Source: Natrononativus amylolyticus (GTDB lineage: Archaea > Halobacteriota > Halobacteria > Halobacteriales > Natrialbaceae). Taken from it: a stretch of DNA of 64,000 bases. The translations under genes and the position numbers were made by a program. The notes under the pieces are model-generated. The model made no database searches. It saw only the letters and a program-made list of their open reading frames with translations, and was not told the DNA's origin. Location: assembly GCF_024362525.1 (NCBI RefSeq), contig NZ_CP101458.1:248001-312000 (forward strand). The letters run 5' to 3'. Within the stretch, counting starts at the first letter, position 1. Every line of letters begins with the position of its first letter. This document shows positions 46,450 through 55,868 of this stretch, one piece after another.

Positions 46450-46497
46450 TGAACGTTCACTAAGCAAACGCACTTAGCAAACTCCGTGTTTATATTA
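46450..46497 (+). promoter_or_regulatory. Operator-like palindrome, repeats and TATA without an obvious gene
   Basis: tgaatgaac/gttcactaa is an imperfect 18-base palindrome (46447–46464) with core tgaacgttca. It is followed by two gcaaac copies and a TATA-like tttatatta. The strand of transcription and target are unclear. The P1B ATPase lies 280 bases to the left, so this could be a distal control region of it. Confidence 0.4.
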
Positions 46498-46901
46498 TCT
46501 TCGTTAATCTGGTATTTTCGGCGTGTACAGGAGAACTGCGTATCACTTCGGGCTGCCCAACCTCCCTGCGGTGGCACACGCTGTCGAGCGCTCGAGCGCC
46601 AGCGAGGGCGGTCGACGACGCCGTGCGAGGGCGAGCGAGCGGAGCGAGTGAGTCGGCTGGGGAGGGTGTGGCCATTCCGTGTGGTCGTGCGAGCAGGACG
46701 TGATCTCACAGGTATCACTGCGAAAGCCCCCGGCCCCTTTCAGTCCCACCCGGTTGCGGTTGATCGGCGCTGCAGTCTCACCGTCGGATGATTGGCACCG
46801 CAGACTCGGCGGCGGTTGTTCGGTACGCGGACAACCGTTGCACGGGGTTGAACCACCCGAGAAAAAGGGGGCACCGTCAGCTCCCGATCCGTCGAGATCG
46901 G

Positions 46902-47654
46902 TCAGTTCGTCGGTGCGATCGCCTCGAGCGAGTCGTCCTCGGCGACGAACTCGGTCGCGAGCGCGGCTTCGGCCCGCCGGAGCCGGTAGGAGAGCGTCGA
47001 ACGCGGAACCTCGAGTTCGTCGGCGAGTTTCGAGAGGTCGATCTTCCGTGGCGTTTCGTAGTAGCCTGACTCGACGGCGGCCCGGAGCGCGCGGCGCTGT
47101 TCGTCGGGGAGCGTGCCGTCATCGTCGGCTCCTTCGAGTCCCCGATCCGGGTCGAGATCCGTCAGCCGGAGCATCTCCATCCCCGCACACTCGCCGACCT
47201 CGGTTCCGAGAGCGTCGAAGAAGTCGTGAATCGGGGCGTCCTCGGAGAGGACGATCCGCCAGCGGTAGCGCCGGCCCTCCCGGTAGGTCTCGAACAGCAG
47301 CCCCTCGCCGAGGTACTCGAGGGCGACGTGGGGAACCGAAGTGCAAACGTCGGTGCGGTCCCAGTAGGTGTAGACGACCAGCGTGTCCCGCGAGCGGTCG
47401 AGCACCTGCGTCTCGCAATCGGCCCCGCAGTCGTCGCGCACGAGACAGTCGGCGCAGTAGGCCGAGTCGCGGTAGGCCGCCTCGAGCGCCTCGAGGGCCT
47501 CCGGCGAGCCCGTCGCGTGGTCGACCCGCCAGAGGCTCTGTGGGGTGACGTGACACGACAGCGACCGGATCGTCGTGTCCGGGTGGGCCTCGAGCACGTC
47601 CGCCACCGGGTTGGTTCCGGGGTCGTACTCGAGGGCGAAGACGAACTCTCTCAT
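46902..47654 (-). CDS. HTH-10 regulator with cysteine cluster
   Basis: 250 residues. The C-terminal HTH-10 domain, LPDEQRRALRAAVESGYYETPRKIDLSKLADELEVPRSTLSYRLRRAEAAL, is complete. The N-terminal sensor half has CADCLVRDDCGADC near residues 66–80 (CX2CX5CX3C), plus other Cys. Such a cluster could bind Fe-S or soft metal. It is near the Zn/Cd ATPase in the same direction, but across 735 bases of noncoding DNA. Regulation of that ATPase is an inference. Confidence 0.85.
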   Translation of the reverse strand: MREFVFALEYDPGTNPVADVLEAHPDTTIRSLSCHVTPQSLWRVDHATGSPEALEALEAAYRDSAYCADCLVRDDCGADCETQVLDRSRDTLVVYTYWDRTDVCTSVPHVALEYLGEGLLFETYREGRRYRWRIVLSEDAPIHDFFDALGTEVGECAGMEMLRLTDLDPDRGLEGADDDGTLPDEQRRALRAAVESGYYETPRKIDLSKLADELEVPRSTLSYRLRRAEAALATEFVAEDDSLEAIAPTN

Positions 47655-47724
47655 GCTCGGTCGTACGGGCCGACACGAAAAAGGGTTCCCGGTCGTTCGC
47701 GTAGGGTGACTCGAGGAACCCCAC

Positions 47725-48228
47725 GTGATCCACTGGCTCCGCGGGCTGTGGCGGTACTATCTGGCGTACACGAAGCGCCCGCTCCACACGGCGACGGCGG
47801 CCGCGTTCGCCATCTTCGCCCTGCTGGTGTTCGTCGATCCGCTGTTCGCGGCACTGGCGGTCGGCTCCTACGTCCTGCCACCCGTCGTGTTGTACGTCCT
47901 CGAAGGTGAACCGATGCCCGAACCCGCATCCCGAAGCCACTCGATACTCACCGAAGACCCCGAAAGTGCCACGACGCAGGCACGCCGCTGGGATCACCCG
48001 GAAGAGACGGATCGCTCGAGAGTGGACACCGCCAATGGCGACACCGATTCCGATAGCGACGACGATGACACCGATTCAGACAGCGACGACGGTGACACCG
48101 ATTCAGACAGCGATGACGGTGACACCGATTCAGACAGCGACGACGGTGACACCGATTCAGACAGCGATGACGGTGACACGGACACGGATCGCGTCGGCAC
48201 TGATACCGATTCGGATCGAAGCGGCTGA
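47725..48228 (+). CDS. Membrane protein with Asp/Ser repeat tail
   Basis: 167 residues, GTG start at 47725. Residues about 22–58 are a helical hairpin, AAAFAIFALLVFVDPLFAALAVGSYVLPPVVLYVLEG. The tail is very acidic: residues 105–149 are five copies of a nine-residue GDTDSDSDD-like unit (27-base DNA repeat, 48037–48171), ending in TDTDRVGTDTDSDRSG. The tail may be a calcium or cation-binding spacer. Repeat number could vary between strains. I do not know its function. Confidence 0.75.
   Translation: MIHWLRGLWRYYLAYTKRPLHTATAAAFAIFALLVFVDPLFAALAVGSYVLPPVVLYVLEGEPMPEPASRSHSILTEDPESATTQARRWDHPEETDRSRVDTANGDTDSDSDDDDTDSDSDDGDTDSDSDDGDTDSDSDDGDTDSDSDDGDTDTDRVGTDTDSDRSG
48037..48171 (+). repeat. 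Five tandem 27-base units (DTDSDSDD-coding), with 54-base periodicity
   Basis: Units 2–5 alternate gcgacgac and gcgatgac near their ends, so the array is really pairs of 27-base units (54 bases) and probably arose by a doubling event. Unit 1 is diverged. Confidence 0.85.
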
Positions 48229-48689
48229 CTCGAGAGTCCCGAAACCTGGTGGCCGGGAGTGTGCGCGGCGAAACTCGCCGCGCACGCGACTCGGGGGAGG
48301 GTAGGCGGTCCTGCCTCGATTCACCGCGAGCGAACAACGTGAGCGAGCGGGCCGGCGGCCGACGTGGAGAGCGCGGCGCTACGCGCCGCGGTTGGCGAAC
48401 GGCGAAGCCGTGAGCCGGGTCGCCACGCGACGGAACTGAGGCCGGCGTGCTTTTGGTCCAGCCTGAGCGGAAGCGGAGCTTCCGCGAGGTCGTCGGCGCG
48501 AAGTCGTTCGAAACGGCTCCGCCGTTTCGTGATGCCAAAAATCTTCGATTTTGAGCACGCTGACTGCAAGCGATTTCTTCGGAATCGCCCAGTCCAAAAG
48601 AGCAGAGCTCTTTTGAAGATTTTGCCGAGGGACGCTGCGCTGACGGCTGCGCCGCACAGCGCAGCAGACTGCAGAGTAAAAGGTGGGTT
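48229..48689. other. Noncoding region dominated by a hairpin array
   Basis: 461 bases between the DSD-repeat gene and the acyl-CoA dehydrogenase stop, with no gene seen. From 48467 to 48665 it is nearly all short perfect stem-loops (listed separately). Upstream are further GC-rich palindromes around 48267–48415, such as gcgcggcgaaactcgccgcgc. Confidence 0.6.
48467..48665 (+). repeat. Array of six tandem stem-loops with mostly three-base loops
   Basis: Stems: 48467–48485 (8 bp, loop gga); 48509–48529 (9 bp, loop tcc); 48538–48552 (6 bp, loop ttc); 48570–48588 (6 bp plus a G–T pair, loop cttc-like); 48595–48615 (9 bp, loop aga); 48634–48665 (9 bp outer stem, inner small hairpin). All in 200 bases, mostly perfect. 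The gatgccaaaaa stretch before stem 3 also occurs at 46368–46378 next to another hairpin. Function unknown: transcript end, structured RNA or repeat-derived DNA. Confidence 0.75.
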
Positions 48690-49841
48690 CTAGAACCCTT
48701 TGCCGAGCAGCTCTCGAGCGATGATGTTCTTCTGGATCTCGGTCGTTCCCTCGTAGATCTGGGTGATCTTGGCGTCGCGGTAGAGCCGTTCGACGGGGAA
48801 GTCGTTGACGTAGCCCGCGCCGCCGTGGATTTGGACGGCCTCGTCGGCGACGTCGACGGCAATCCTCGAGGCGTACTCTTTGGCCATCGACGCGAGCGTG
48901 GTGATGTCGTTGCCCTCGTCGACGTTCCAGGAGGCCTTGTAGGTCAGGTTGCGGGCGGCCTCGGTCTTCGTGTGCATATCCGCCAGCTTGTGCTGGATCG
49001 CCTGGAACTCCGAGATCGGCTTCCCGAACTGTTCGCGGTCCTGGGCGTACTCGAGGGCCGCCTCGCAGGCGCCCTTCGCGATGCCGACGCCCTGGGCCGC
49101 AACGGCGGTTCGGGTCTGGTCGAAGAAGTGCATCTGCTGCATGAACGCGGCGTCCTGGGTGCCGACGAGGTTCTCCTCGGGGACGCGAACGTCGTCGAAG
49201 ATGAGTTCGGCGGTGTCGGAGGCTCGGATACCCAGCTTGCCGGTGATCTTCTCGGCGCTGAAGCCGTCGCGGTCGGACTCGACGATGATCTGGGAGAAGC
49301 CGTTGTAGCGGCCGGGGGCGTCCTCGTTGGTCTTACAGAGCACGACGAAGAAGTCCCCGACGGTGCCGTTGGTGATCCACATCTTGGTCCCGTTGACCAC
49401 CCACTCGTCGCCGTCTTTCTCGGCGCTCGTCGAGACCGACGAGACGTCCGAACCGGTGTCGGGTTCCGAGATCGCCGCACCCGAGATCTTCTCGCCGAGG
49501 GCGACCGGCTCTAAGAACTCCTCTTTCTGCTCTTCGGTACCGAACTCCATGATCGCCTCGCAGCCGAACGAAGAGGCGACGATCGAGAGGGCAATTCCTG
49601 GATCGACCGCAAAGAGTTCCTCGACGATGATCGAGGTGTCGAGGATCGAGTAACCCGCACCGCCGTACTCGATCGGGATGTACGCACCGGTGAGCCCCAT
49701 CTCGGCGGCCTTGTCGACGATCTCGTGGGGGTACTTCTCCTCGACGTCGTACTCGGAGGCGACGGGGCGAATCTCGTTGTCCGCGAAGCGGCGAACCTCC
49801 TCGCGGATCTGTTGTTGCTCGTCGGAGAGTCCGAAATCCAT
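48690..49841 (-). CDS. Acyl-CoA dehydrogenase
   Basis: 383 residues from ATG 49841 ([20 protein letters not shown]). The longer frame to 50006 lacks coding character. FAD enzyme that removes two hydrogens from acyl-CoA in beta-oxidation. Seen: [48 protein letters not shown]-type block as [15 protein letters not shown], and [19 protein letters not shown], which carries the catalytic Glu near the C-terminus. Divergent from the fused hydroxyacyl-CoA dehydrogenase gene, so the two probably act together. Confidence 0.94.
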   Translation of the reverse strand: MDFGLSDEQQQIREEVRRFADNEIRPVASEYDVEEKYPHEIVDKAAEMGLTGAYIPIEYGGAGYSILDTSIIVEELFAVDPGIALSIVASSFGCEAIMEFGTEEQKEEFLEPVALGEKISGAAISEPDTGSDVSSVSTSAEKDGDEWVVNGTKMWITNGTVGDFFVVLCKTNEDAPGRYNGFSQIIVESDRDGFSAEKITGKLGIRASDTAELIFDDVRVPEENLVGTQDAAFMQQMHFFDQTRTAVAAQGVGIAKGACEAALEYAQDREQFGKPISEFQAIQHKLADMHTKTEAARNLTYKASWNVDEGNDITTLASMAKEYASRIAVDVADEAVQIHGGAGYVNDFPVERLYRDAKITQIYEGTTEIQKNIIARELLGKGF

Positions 49842-49956
49842 ACCGGTCGATTCTGTCCTGAACGATAAAGAGCTTTGTAACCCGAAGTAAACCGAGACGG
49901 AGTTTCCTTCTCGACGGAGGGAAACGTTCAAACGGGTCGCAGTTGGATAGCCGTCC

Positions 49957-51933
49957 ATGGAACTCGAGGATATCAACACCGTCGCAGTTCTGGGAGCGGG
50001 CAACATGGGCCACGGTATCGCCGAGGTCGCAGCCCTCGCGGGCTACGACGTGACGATGCGGGACATCAAAGAGGAGTTCGTCCAGGACGGCTACGACCAG
50101 ATCGAGTGGTCACTCGGCAAGCTCGCCGAGAACGACCAGATCACAGAGGAGAAAGCCGACGACACCTTAGCGCGGATCACGCCGCTGGTCGACATGGAGG
50201 AGGCCGTCGGCGACGCCGACTTCGTCATCGAGGCCGTCCCGGAGAAGATGGAGATCAAAAAGGACGTCTACGGCGAACTCGAGGAGCACGCCCCCGACCG
50301 GGCGATCTTCGCGACGAACACCTCGAGCCTCTCGATCACGGAACTCTCCGAGGTCACCGAACGGCCCGAGAGGTTCTGCGGGATGCACTTTTTCAACCCG
50401 CCGATCCGGATGCCGCTGGTCGAGGTCATCACCGGCGAGCACACCGACGAGGGGGTCCTCGAGCTCACCGAGGCGCTCGCCGACGACTTCGGCAAGTCCC
50501 CCGTTCGCGTCCACCGCGACGCGCCCGGTTTCATCGTGAACCGGGTGCTCGTCCCGCTGATGAACGAGGCGTCCTGGCTCGTCTCGAACGACGAGGCCAC
50601 GATCGCGGAGGTCGACTCGACCACGAAGTTCGACATGGGGCTCCCGATGGGCGCGTTCGAACTCGGCGACCAGGTCGGCAACGACGTCAGCCTCCACGTC
50701 CTCGAGTACCTCCACGAGGTGCTCGGCGAGGCCTACGAGCCGGCGCCGCTGCTCGTCAAAAAGGTCGAGAACGAGGAGCTGGGCAAGAAGACCGGGAAGG
50801 GATTCTACGACTACGAGGACGGCGACGGCGCGGAGGTCCCCAGCGACGAGGGCTCGGAGTTCGTGAAGGAACGGCTGCTCGCCGCGACCGCCAACGAGGC
50901 CGCCAAGCTGATCGGCGGCGACGTCGCCCCGCCCGAATCGATCGACGAGGCGGTGATGCTCGGCGGCGGCTGGCCCGAGGGGCCGGTCGCGCTGGCGGAC
51001 GATCACGGCCTCGAGTCACTGCTCGAGGTCCTGGAGGAGGCCCACGAGGAGACGGGCCACGCTCGCTACGAGCCCGACGAGTACCTGCGCGAGCGCGCCG
51101 AGGCGGGCGGGTTCTACGACGCCGATAGCGACAATGGCGACGGCGAGCGCTTCGATTACGACGTGATTTCCGTCGAAATCGACGACAGCGTGGGCCACCT
51201 CGAGATCGACCGCGCCCACCGGATGAACACGATCACGACGGACATGATCGAGGAGGTAGACGACGCGATCGACAAGCTCGTCGAGGACGACGAGGTTCGC
51301 GCGCTACTCGTCACCGGTGCGGGCGACCGCGCCTTCTCGGCCGGCTTCGACGCCTCGACGGCCTCCGTCGCCAACGGCCTCCAGGCCGCCGAGATGTCCC
51401 GCCTGGGCCAGCGCGTCTTCGGGCGCCTCGAGGAGATTCCGATGCCCGTCCTCGCCGCCATCGACGGCTACTGTCTCGGCGGCGGCATGGAGTTCGCCAC
51501 CTGCGCCGACATGCGGATCTCGAGCCGTCGCTCGAAGTTCGGCCAGCCCGAACACAACCTCGGCCTCTTACCTGGGTGGGGCGGCACCCAGCGCCTCTCC
51601 CGGATCGTCGGCGAGGGCCGCGCCAAGGAGATCATCTTCACCGCGCGAAACGACTACGACCCCGAGACGATGGCCGACTACGGCTTCGTCAACGAGGTCG
51701 TCGACAACGACGAGTTCGAAGACCGCGCCTGGGAACTCGCCCGCGACCTCGCCGCCGGCCCACCGATCGCCCAGGAGTTCACCAAGAAGACGATGCTCGC
51801 CGGGCGGACGGATCTCGAGGCGGGGCTCGAACTCGAGGCCTCCTCCTTCGGCCACCTGTTCACCACGGACGACCTCTGGGAGGGACTCGCCGCCTTCCAG
51901 CAGGATCGCGAGCCGGAGTTCGAAGGGAAGTAG
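49957..51933 (+). CDS. 3-hydroxyacyl-CoA dehydrogenase / enoyl-CoA hydratase fusion
   Basis: 658 residues. N-terminal 3-hydroxyacyl-CoA dehydrogenase: NAD fold [45 protein letters not shown] with the catalytic His, and [19 protein letters not shown]-terminal enoyl-CoA hydratase (from about 410): [14 protein letters not shown] oxyanion loop and [22 protein letters not shown], followed by [17 protein letters not shown] with Glu and Gly landmarks. This dehydrogenase-first order is the archaeal/bacterial alternative to FadB. Both steps of beta-oxidation between the acyl-CoA dehydrogenase and thiolase are covered; no thiolase is in the window. Confidence 0.95.
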   Translation: MELEDINTVAVLGAGNMGHGIAEVAALAGYDVTMRDIKEEFVQDGYDQIEWSLGKLAENDQITEEKADDTLARITPLVDMEEAVGDADFVIEAVPEKMEIKKDVYGELEEHAPDRAIFATNTSSLSITELSEVTERPERFCGMHFFNPPIRMPLVEVITGEHTDEGVLELTEALADDFGKSPVRVHRDAPGFIVNRVLVPLMNEASWLVSNDEATIAEVDSTTKFDMGLPMGAFELGDQVGNDVSLHVLEYLHEVLGEAYEPAPLLVKKVENEELGKKTGKGFYDYEDGDGAEVPSDEGSEFVKERLLAATANEAAKLIGGDVAPPESIDEAVMLGGGWPEGPVALADDHGLESLLEVLEEAHEETGHARYEPDEYLRERAEAGGFYDADSDNGDGERFDYDVISVEIDDSVGHLEIDRAHRMNTITTDMIEEVDDAIDKLVEDDEVRALLVTGAGDRAFSAGFDASTASVANGLQAAEMSRLGQRVFGRLEEIPMPVLAAIDGYCLGGGMEFATCADMRISSRRSKFGQPEHNLGLLPGWGGTQRLSRIVGEGRAKEIIFTARNDYDPETMADYGFVNEVVDNDEFEDRAWELARDLAAGPPIAQEFTKKTMLAGRTDLEAGLELEASSFGHLFTTDDLWEGLAAFQQDREPEFEGK

Positions 51934-51962
51934 AGACTCCGCGCCTCTCTCGAGGAGCCGTT

Positions 51963-52376
51963 TTAGCGCCGACCGGTGAGTAGCTCTCGAAGCGCGTCGT
52001 TCATCGGCGCGTTCGCGATCTCCGCGGGCTCGAGCCAGCCGTACTCCGTGATCGGCTCCTCCGGACACGGGTTCGCCTCGAGGTCCACCGCGTCCCTGCT
52101 ATCGAGCAGGTCGCAGTCGAAGACGACCGAAACGGTCCCCTTCTCCCCGTCGGCCCAGGTGTAGGCGTAGGCCTCGAGCGGGTCTCTCGCTCGCACTCGG
52201 AGCCCGGTTTCCTCGAGGACCTCCCGCTCGACCGTCTCTCGGGGACTCTCGCCGATCTCCGCGCGCCCACCGGGGATGCCCCAGATCGGCCCGGCTGGCA
52301 TCTCGTGTTTCAAAAACAGGTACGTGCCCTCGGATTCGATCAGCCCGCGGAGAGAGGCGTGGGCGAACTGCGACAT
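51963..52376 (-). CDS. Nudix hydrolase
   Basis: 137 residues from ATG 52376. The Nudix box is complete: GGRAEIGESPRETVEREVLEETGL (GX5EX7REVXEEXG). Hydrolyses nucleoside diphosphate derivatives. Substrate not predictable. The longer frame to 52478 is not needed. Confidence 0.9.
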   Translation of the reverse strand: MSQFAHASLRGLIESEGTYLFLKHEMPAGPIWGIPGGRAEIGESPRETVEREVLEETGLRVRARDPLEAYAYTWADGEKGTVSVVFDCDLLDSRDAVDLEANPCPEEPITEYGWLEPAEIANAPMNDALRELLTGRR

Positions 52377-52547
52377 ACTCGAGGGCTCGCCGGATGGAAA
52401 ATAGCGGTTGCGGTCTCCGCCGGCGCGACTGCGCCTGAAATCGCTCGAGGTGTGCCGGCAGCGGTATCCGGATTCCACTCGATCTATCCACGAACGCTGT
52501 TCAGCGCGCCCATATTGTTACATAACTTGACGGCTTCGTGATGAACG

Positions 52548-52880
52548 ATGACCAGTGGGACGGACGGTGGATCGGAACGGATCTTCGGCTACCCGCGCCG
52601 GACTGTACTACTCGAAGCGGTCCGGATATCCTACGCGATAGGGATTACCGGTGTGATAACGCTTCTCGTAATACTCGGCCTGTTCTTGCTCAATTCAGGG
52701 GCGATAGAGGGCATCGAATCACTCATGCTGCTGTTATTTGCGTCTCAGATCGCGCTCGCTCTGGGGCTGTACATCTACGATCGCCGCCACGAACGTGATC
52801 TGATTATCGCCGACGCGGCGGTACGGGTGGTCCGCCCCGTCGCTGCACTGATCCGCCTGCTCCGGGGTGGGGGACCGTAA
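52548..52880 (+). CDS. Small two-helix membrane protein
   Basis: 110 residues. Helices at YAIGITGVITLLVILGLFLL and LMLLLFASQIALALGLYIY, with a basic C-terminal amphipathic segment RPVAALIRLLRGG. Family not recognised. An ATG at 52541 opens a different frame lacking this character. Confidence 0.65.
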   Translation: MTSGTDGGSERIFGYPRRTVLLEAVRISYAIGITGVITLLVILGLFLLNSGAIEGIESLMLLLFASQIALALGLYIYDRRHERDLIIADAAVRVVRPVAALIRLLRGGGP

Positions 52881-52998
52881 TCGTACTCCGTATTCATCTC
52901 GCAGTGAACGCGCGAAATCCTGTGGCAACCGGCTCACCGGTACTGCACACGAGCTTCACAGACGCGTTGGAAGACGGCGCTAGCGGTACTCCCAACCG

Positions 52999-54342
52999 TT
53001 ACTCGTCGTAGGGCCACCGGCCACCGATCTTCAGCTCCTGAATATACCCCTCGTCGATCATCTCCTTGGTCTCCTCGCGAGAGCGCTGGGGGAACTCGCG
53101 ATCTGCCTCCGCCGCGGTGTACGCCACGGAAGCGATGATCGGCGACAGCTCACGAAAATCCCGCACGTCCAGCTTGTCGAGGGTGTCTGCGTGGGTGTGG
53201 CCGTAACCCCGCCCGCTCGAGCCCGACGTCGAGGCCGTCATCGACGCCGGTACCCCCTCCTGGACGAACGCCCACTGGTCGCCGTGGGGGCTGATCGTGC
53301 TGCTCGTCGACAGCGGGACGTCGAACTCGTCGGTGACCTCCTCGAACAGATCCTCGAGTTCGTCGAATTCGTTGGCGTTGATCCACAGGTTCCGGGAGTT
53401 ACCCGCACCGTCGACGTTGATGACGCACTTCACGTTCGAGAGCTCCAGGTTCTCGGCAGCGTGATAGGCGCCCTTCAGTCCGATCTCCTCGGAGCCGAAC
53501 GGAACGAACCGGACGCGAGTCTCGAGGTCGTCTTCGACCTGCTTCAACAGCCGCGCAATTTCGCAGACGAGGGCGGTTCCAGCGCCGTTGTCGTTCGCTC
53601 CCTCGGCGATGTCGTGGGCGTCGACGTGGGCGGTCACCATCACCACCTCCTCCGTGTCGGGGCCGACCTCGCCGACGACGTTCACGGAGTCGGTGGGCTC
53701 GTTTCTGGCCTCGACTGCGAGTTCGACGGTCAGCGAGCCGTCCTCGCCGTGGCGCAACAGCCGCTGGCCGACCTCCTTCGAAACGCCCACCGCCGGAATG
53801 GGGCCGGGGCGGTTGTCGTAGCCGATCTCGCCCGTTGCGGGCAGACAGCCCTCGACGTGATTCCGGAAGACGAAGCCGACGGCACCGGCGTCGACCGCGC
53901 TCGCGTACTTCTCCATCCGGTGGAGCCGCCGGTCGGAGTCGGCGGGGCTCTCGCTCGAGGCCATCGCCACCTTCCCCTCGAGATCCGCCTCGTCGAAGTC
54001 CTCGAGGCGGCCGTAGCCCACGTCGACGAGTTCGGCCTCGACGATGCCGCTGGGCGTTCCCGGCAGCGCGATCACCTGGTAGTCCGCCTCGTAGCGCTCC
54101 TCGCGGGCACCGCTCGTCGAGAGCGTGGAGGAGCCGCGCCACCAGCCCTCGATCTCGAACGCCTCTACGTGGACGTTCCGGAGCCCGATCTCCTCGAAGG
54201 CCTCCCGAACCCGCTCTGCGCCCTCGCGCTCGCCCGTCTGGCCGGCCATCCGGTTACCGACGTCGACCAGGTCCTCGAGTACCTCCCAGTGGAACGTGCT
54301 CGTGTGGGCGTCGCCGACGACCTCGTTCGGCAGTTTCGTCAT
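52999..54342 (-). CDS. M28 family metallopeptidase with PA domain
   Basis: 447 residues. Zinc aminopeptidase-type active site: MVTAHVDAHDIAEGANDNGAGT (His ligand, catalytic Asp region, bridging Asp), PFGSEEIGLKGA (Glu pair) and SGRGYGHTHADTLDKL (final His). A PA-like insert around residues 80–200 includes AELVDVGYGRLEDFDEADLEGKVAMAS. No signal peptide is visible, so it may be cytosolic. It cleaves N-terminal or unblocked amino acids from peptides. Confidence 0.9.
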   Translation of the reverse strand: MTKLPNEVVGDAHTSTFHWEVLEDLVDVGNRMAGQTGEREGAERVREAFEEIGLRNVHVEAFEIEGWWRGSSTLSTSGAREERYEADYQVIALPGTPSGIVEAELVDVGYGRLEDFDEADLEGKVAMASSESPADSDRRLHRMEKYASAVDAGAVGFVFRNHVEGCLPATGEIGYDNRPGPIPAVGVSKEVGQRLLRHGEDGSLTVELAVEARNEPTDSVNVVGEVGPDTEEVVMVTAHVDAHDIAEGANDNGAGTALVCEIARLLKQVEDDLETRVRFVPFGSEEIGLKGAYHAAENLELSNVKCVINVDGAGNSRNLWINANEFDELEDLFEEVTDEFDVPLSTSSTISPHGDQWAFVQEGVPASMTASTSGSSGRGYGHTHADTLDKLDVRDFRELSPIIASVAYTAAEADREFPQRSREETKEMIDEGYIQELKIGGRWPYDE

Positions 54343-54420
54343 AGACGGAACGGTGGCAGGCTACCCAAAGAAGCTACGGAAAGCGGAAACCGGCTCGGGA
54401 TCGCCTCTCGATCCGCTGGG

Positions 54421-55089
54421 TCAGTAGCCGTCCGTGGCGATTTCCGCGACCGCCCGGAGATCAGCCACGTCGTAGGTCGGCTCCGTCGAGAGCTCGACGT
54501 CCCGGCAGTGTTCTCGACGGACGAACACCGAATCCATGCCGGCTCGATGGGCCGCGAGCACGTCGCTCTCGCTGTCGCCGACGTACAGCGCCGACTTCCC
54601 CTCGAGATCGGCGAGCGCTCGCTCCAGGTAGTGCGTGTTCGGCTTCTTCAATCGTAGACTCTCGATGGTCTTCTCGCGGCCGTAGTAGGTGTCGAACAGA
54701 GAGTCGAGGTCGAAGTACTCGAGGACGAACTCGATGGTGCTGTGGTGGTTGTTGCTCACGACCCCACGTGGCTGCGGAAGCTCGGCGATAACGGTAACGT
54801 CGTCGTAGCGCTCTCGAGTGCCGGCCTCGAACGCTTCGAACTGGGACTCCTCGTCGCAGCGTTCGCGGGCCGCCCAGAGGGGTGACGCCTCGAGGTCGTA
54901 CCGTCGGCAGATCTCGTGAAGTCTGTCCACGGTGACTCCGCCGACGATCTCGTCGACGTGCTCTCGAGCGATCTCGCGCTCGCACACCTCGCGAAACGCG
55001 GCTCGCGTGGCCGCCGCCTGCGTCTCGTAGGCGGGCGGCTCGACCAGTATCCCGTCGCTGTCGAAGAGAACGGTATCGTATCCTGTCAC
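54421..55089 (-). CDS. HAD family hydrolase
   Basis: 222 residues, GTG start at 55089 chosen because VTGYDTVLFDSDGILV begins just before the DXD nucleophile motif. The open frame continues to 55380 with no family character. Seen: FDSDG (motif I), GVVSNNHHSTIEF (motif II), LKKPNTHYL (motif III Lys) and LYVGDSESDVLAA (motif IV). Phosphatase or phosphoglycolate-like, substrate unknown. Confidence 0.85.
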   Translation of the reverse strand: MTGYDTVLFDSDGILVEPPAYETQAAATRAAFREVCEREIAREHVDEIVGGVTVDRLHEICRRYDLEASPLWAARERCDEESQFEAFEAGTRERYDDVTVIAELPQPRGVVSNNHHSTIEFVLEYFDLDSLFDTYYGREKTIESLRLKKPNTHYLERALADLEGKSALYVGDSESDVLAAHRAGMDSVFVRREHCRDVELSTEPTYDVADLRAVAEIATDGY

Positions 55090-55273
55090 GTTCGCCGATA
55101 CAGAGTACAACGAGGTGTCTGTTGTGGTAGATCCATTTCCTGTATCAAACAGTGACACATCTTGCTGGCTGTACAGGGCGCGAATGTGGCACGAGATCTG
55201 GCTCAATTTGTGAAGATAGTGCTCGGTCAGTACAGGGGAAGAAGGGCACAGTTCTCTCCTGGCGATCTGAGAG

Positions 55274-55732
55274 CTACCAGATATTCTGAGAGTCAATACC
55301 GCCACTGACGTGCCTCTCCCCGGTAGAGAGGTCCTCGTGATGGGCGGCCAGCAGTTCCAAAGCTGGTCTGATGTCGTCAAACTGAGCCCCCCGTTCGACG
55401 CGATCGGTACCGGAAGTCCACTCGATGAACCCCTTGTCGGCTAATTTGGGTAGATGAATGTGGTGGTAATCGACGCGAGCCGTACCATCGACTGTTCCAG
55501 TATCGGGCGGCGTGTCGAGGTCACCCGGTAACTCCGTTTGCGGGTTCTTCTCCAGCAAGGCGAATAACAGGTGCCGTTGGTGTGGGTTCGACAGCACCTC
55601 GTATAAACCATCATGAATTTTAGTCATGTTCTGATGTATATACAGTCGGTAGCCGCTTATATCCTCGAGTATTTCACTCAGAGGAGAGTTTTGATTAACT
55701 GGGTGAATTGAATCGGTGCTCACTTCATTCAT
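55274..55732 (-). CDS. Winged-helix regulator (DUF7344-like)
   Basis: 152 residues. HTH region: YEVLSNPHQRHLLFALLEKNP and VDYHHIHLPKLADKGFIEWTSGTDRVERGAQFDDIRPALELLAAH. NPHQRHLLFALLE is helix 1, VDYHHIHLPKL is the recognition helix, and the wing follows. Such single-domain regulators are very common in haloarchaea. ATG 55732 is chosen; MTKIHDGLY is an alternative start. Target unknown. Confidence 0.8.
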   Translation of the reverse strand: MNEVSTDSIHPVNQNSPLSEILEDISGYRLYIHQNMTKIHDGLYEVLSNPHQRHLLFALLEKNPQTELPGDLDTPPDTGTVDGTARVDYHHIHLPKLADKGFIEWTSGTDRVERGAQFDDIRPALELLAAHHEDLSTGERHVSGGIDSQNIW

Positions 55733-55868
55733 TCAGTACAGGTCGTAGAAAACTCGGGATCGTCTGCTACATAGGCCCTCTGTAGTCAGCACGATATTCA
55801 TGGCAGTTATTGGGTAGTTGGGTTCCTGCTCCGTTACTTGCTCGACCTGCACAGAACGCCGGTGTCAG

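Larger units (their letters stand above)
46189..46901. other. Long noncoding region with hairpins, operator-like repeats and TATA element
   Basis: More than 700 bases without a credible gene. Seen in order: a composite hairpin at 46311–46355 (outer ccggggg/cccccgg; inner 10-bp stem ggctggcgtc with loop gga); gcggac–ttc–gtccgc at 46387–46401; a palindrome tgaacgttca (46450–46459) within an imperfect TetR-like operator; direct repeats gcaaac; then TATA-like tttatatta (46489–46497). A later stretch, aagcccccggcccctttcag (about 46725), resembles a sequence I recall as recurring in haloarchaeal intergenic DNA. It may include remains of a mobile element. Confidence 0.5.

Noticed and set aside
46679-47548. 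Long plus-strand ORF in the hairpin region
   Set aside because: Arg/Ser/Pro-rich and mostly antisense to the HTH-10 gene, so no real protein.
49957-51933. Dehydrogenase–hydratase fusion as a novelty
   Set aside because: This domain order is already widespread in archaea and bacteria.
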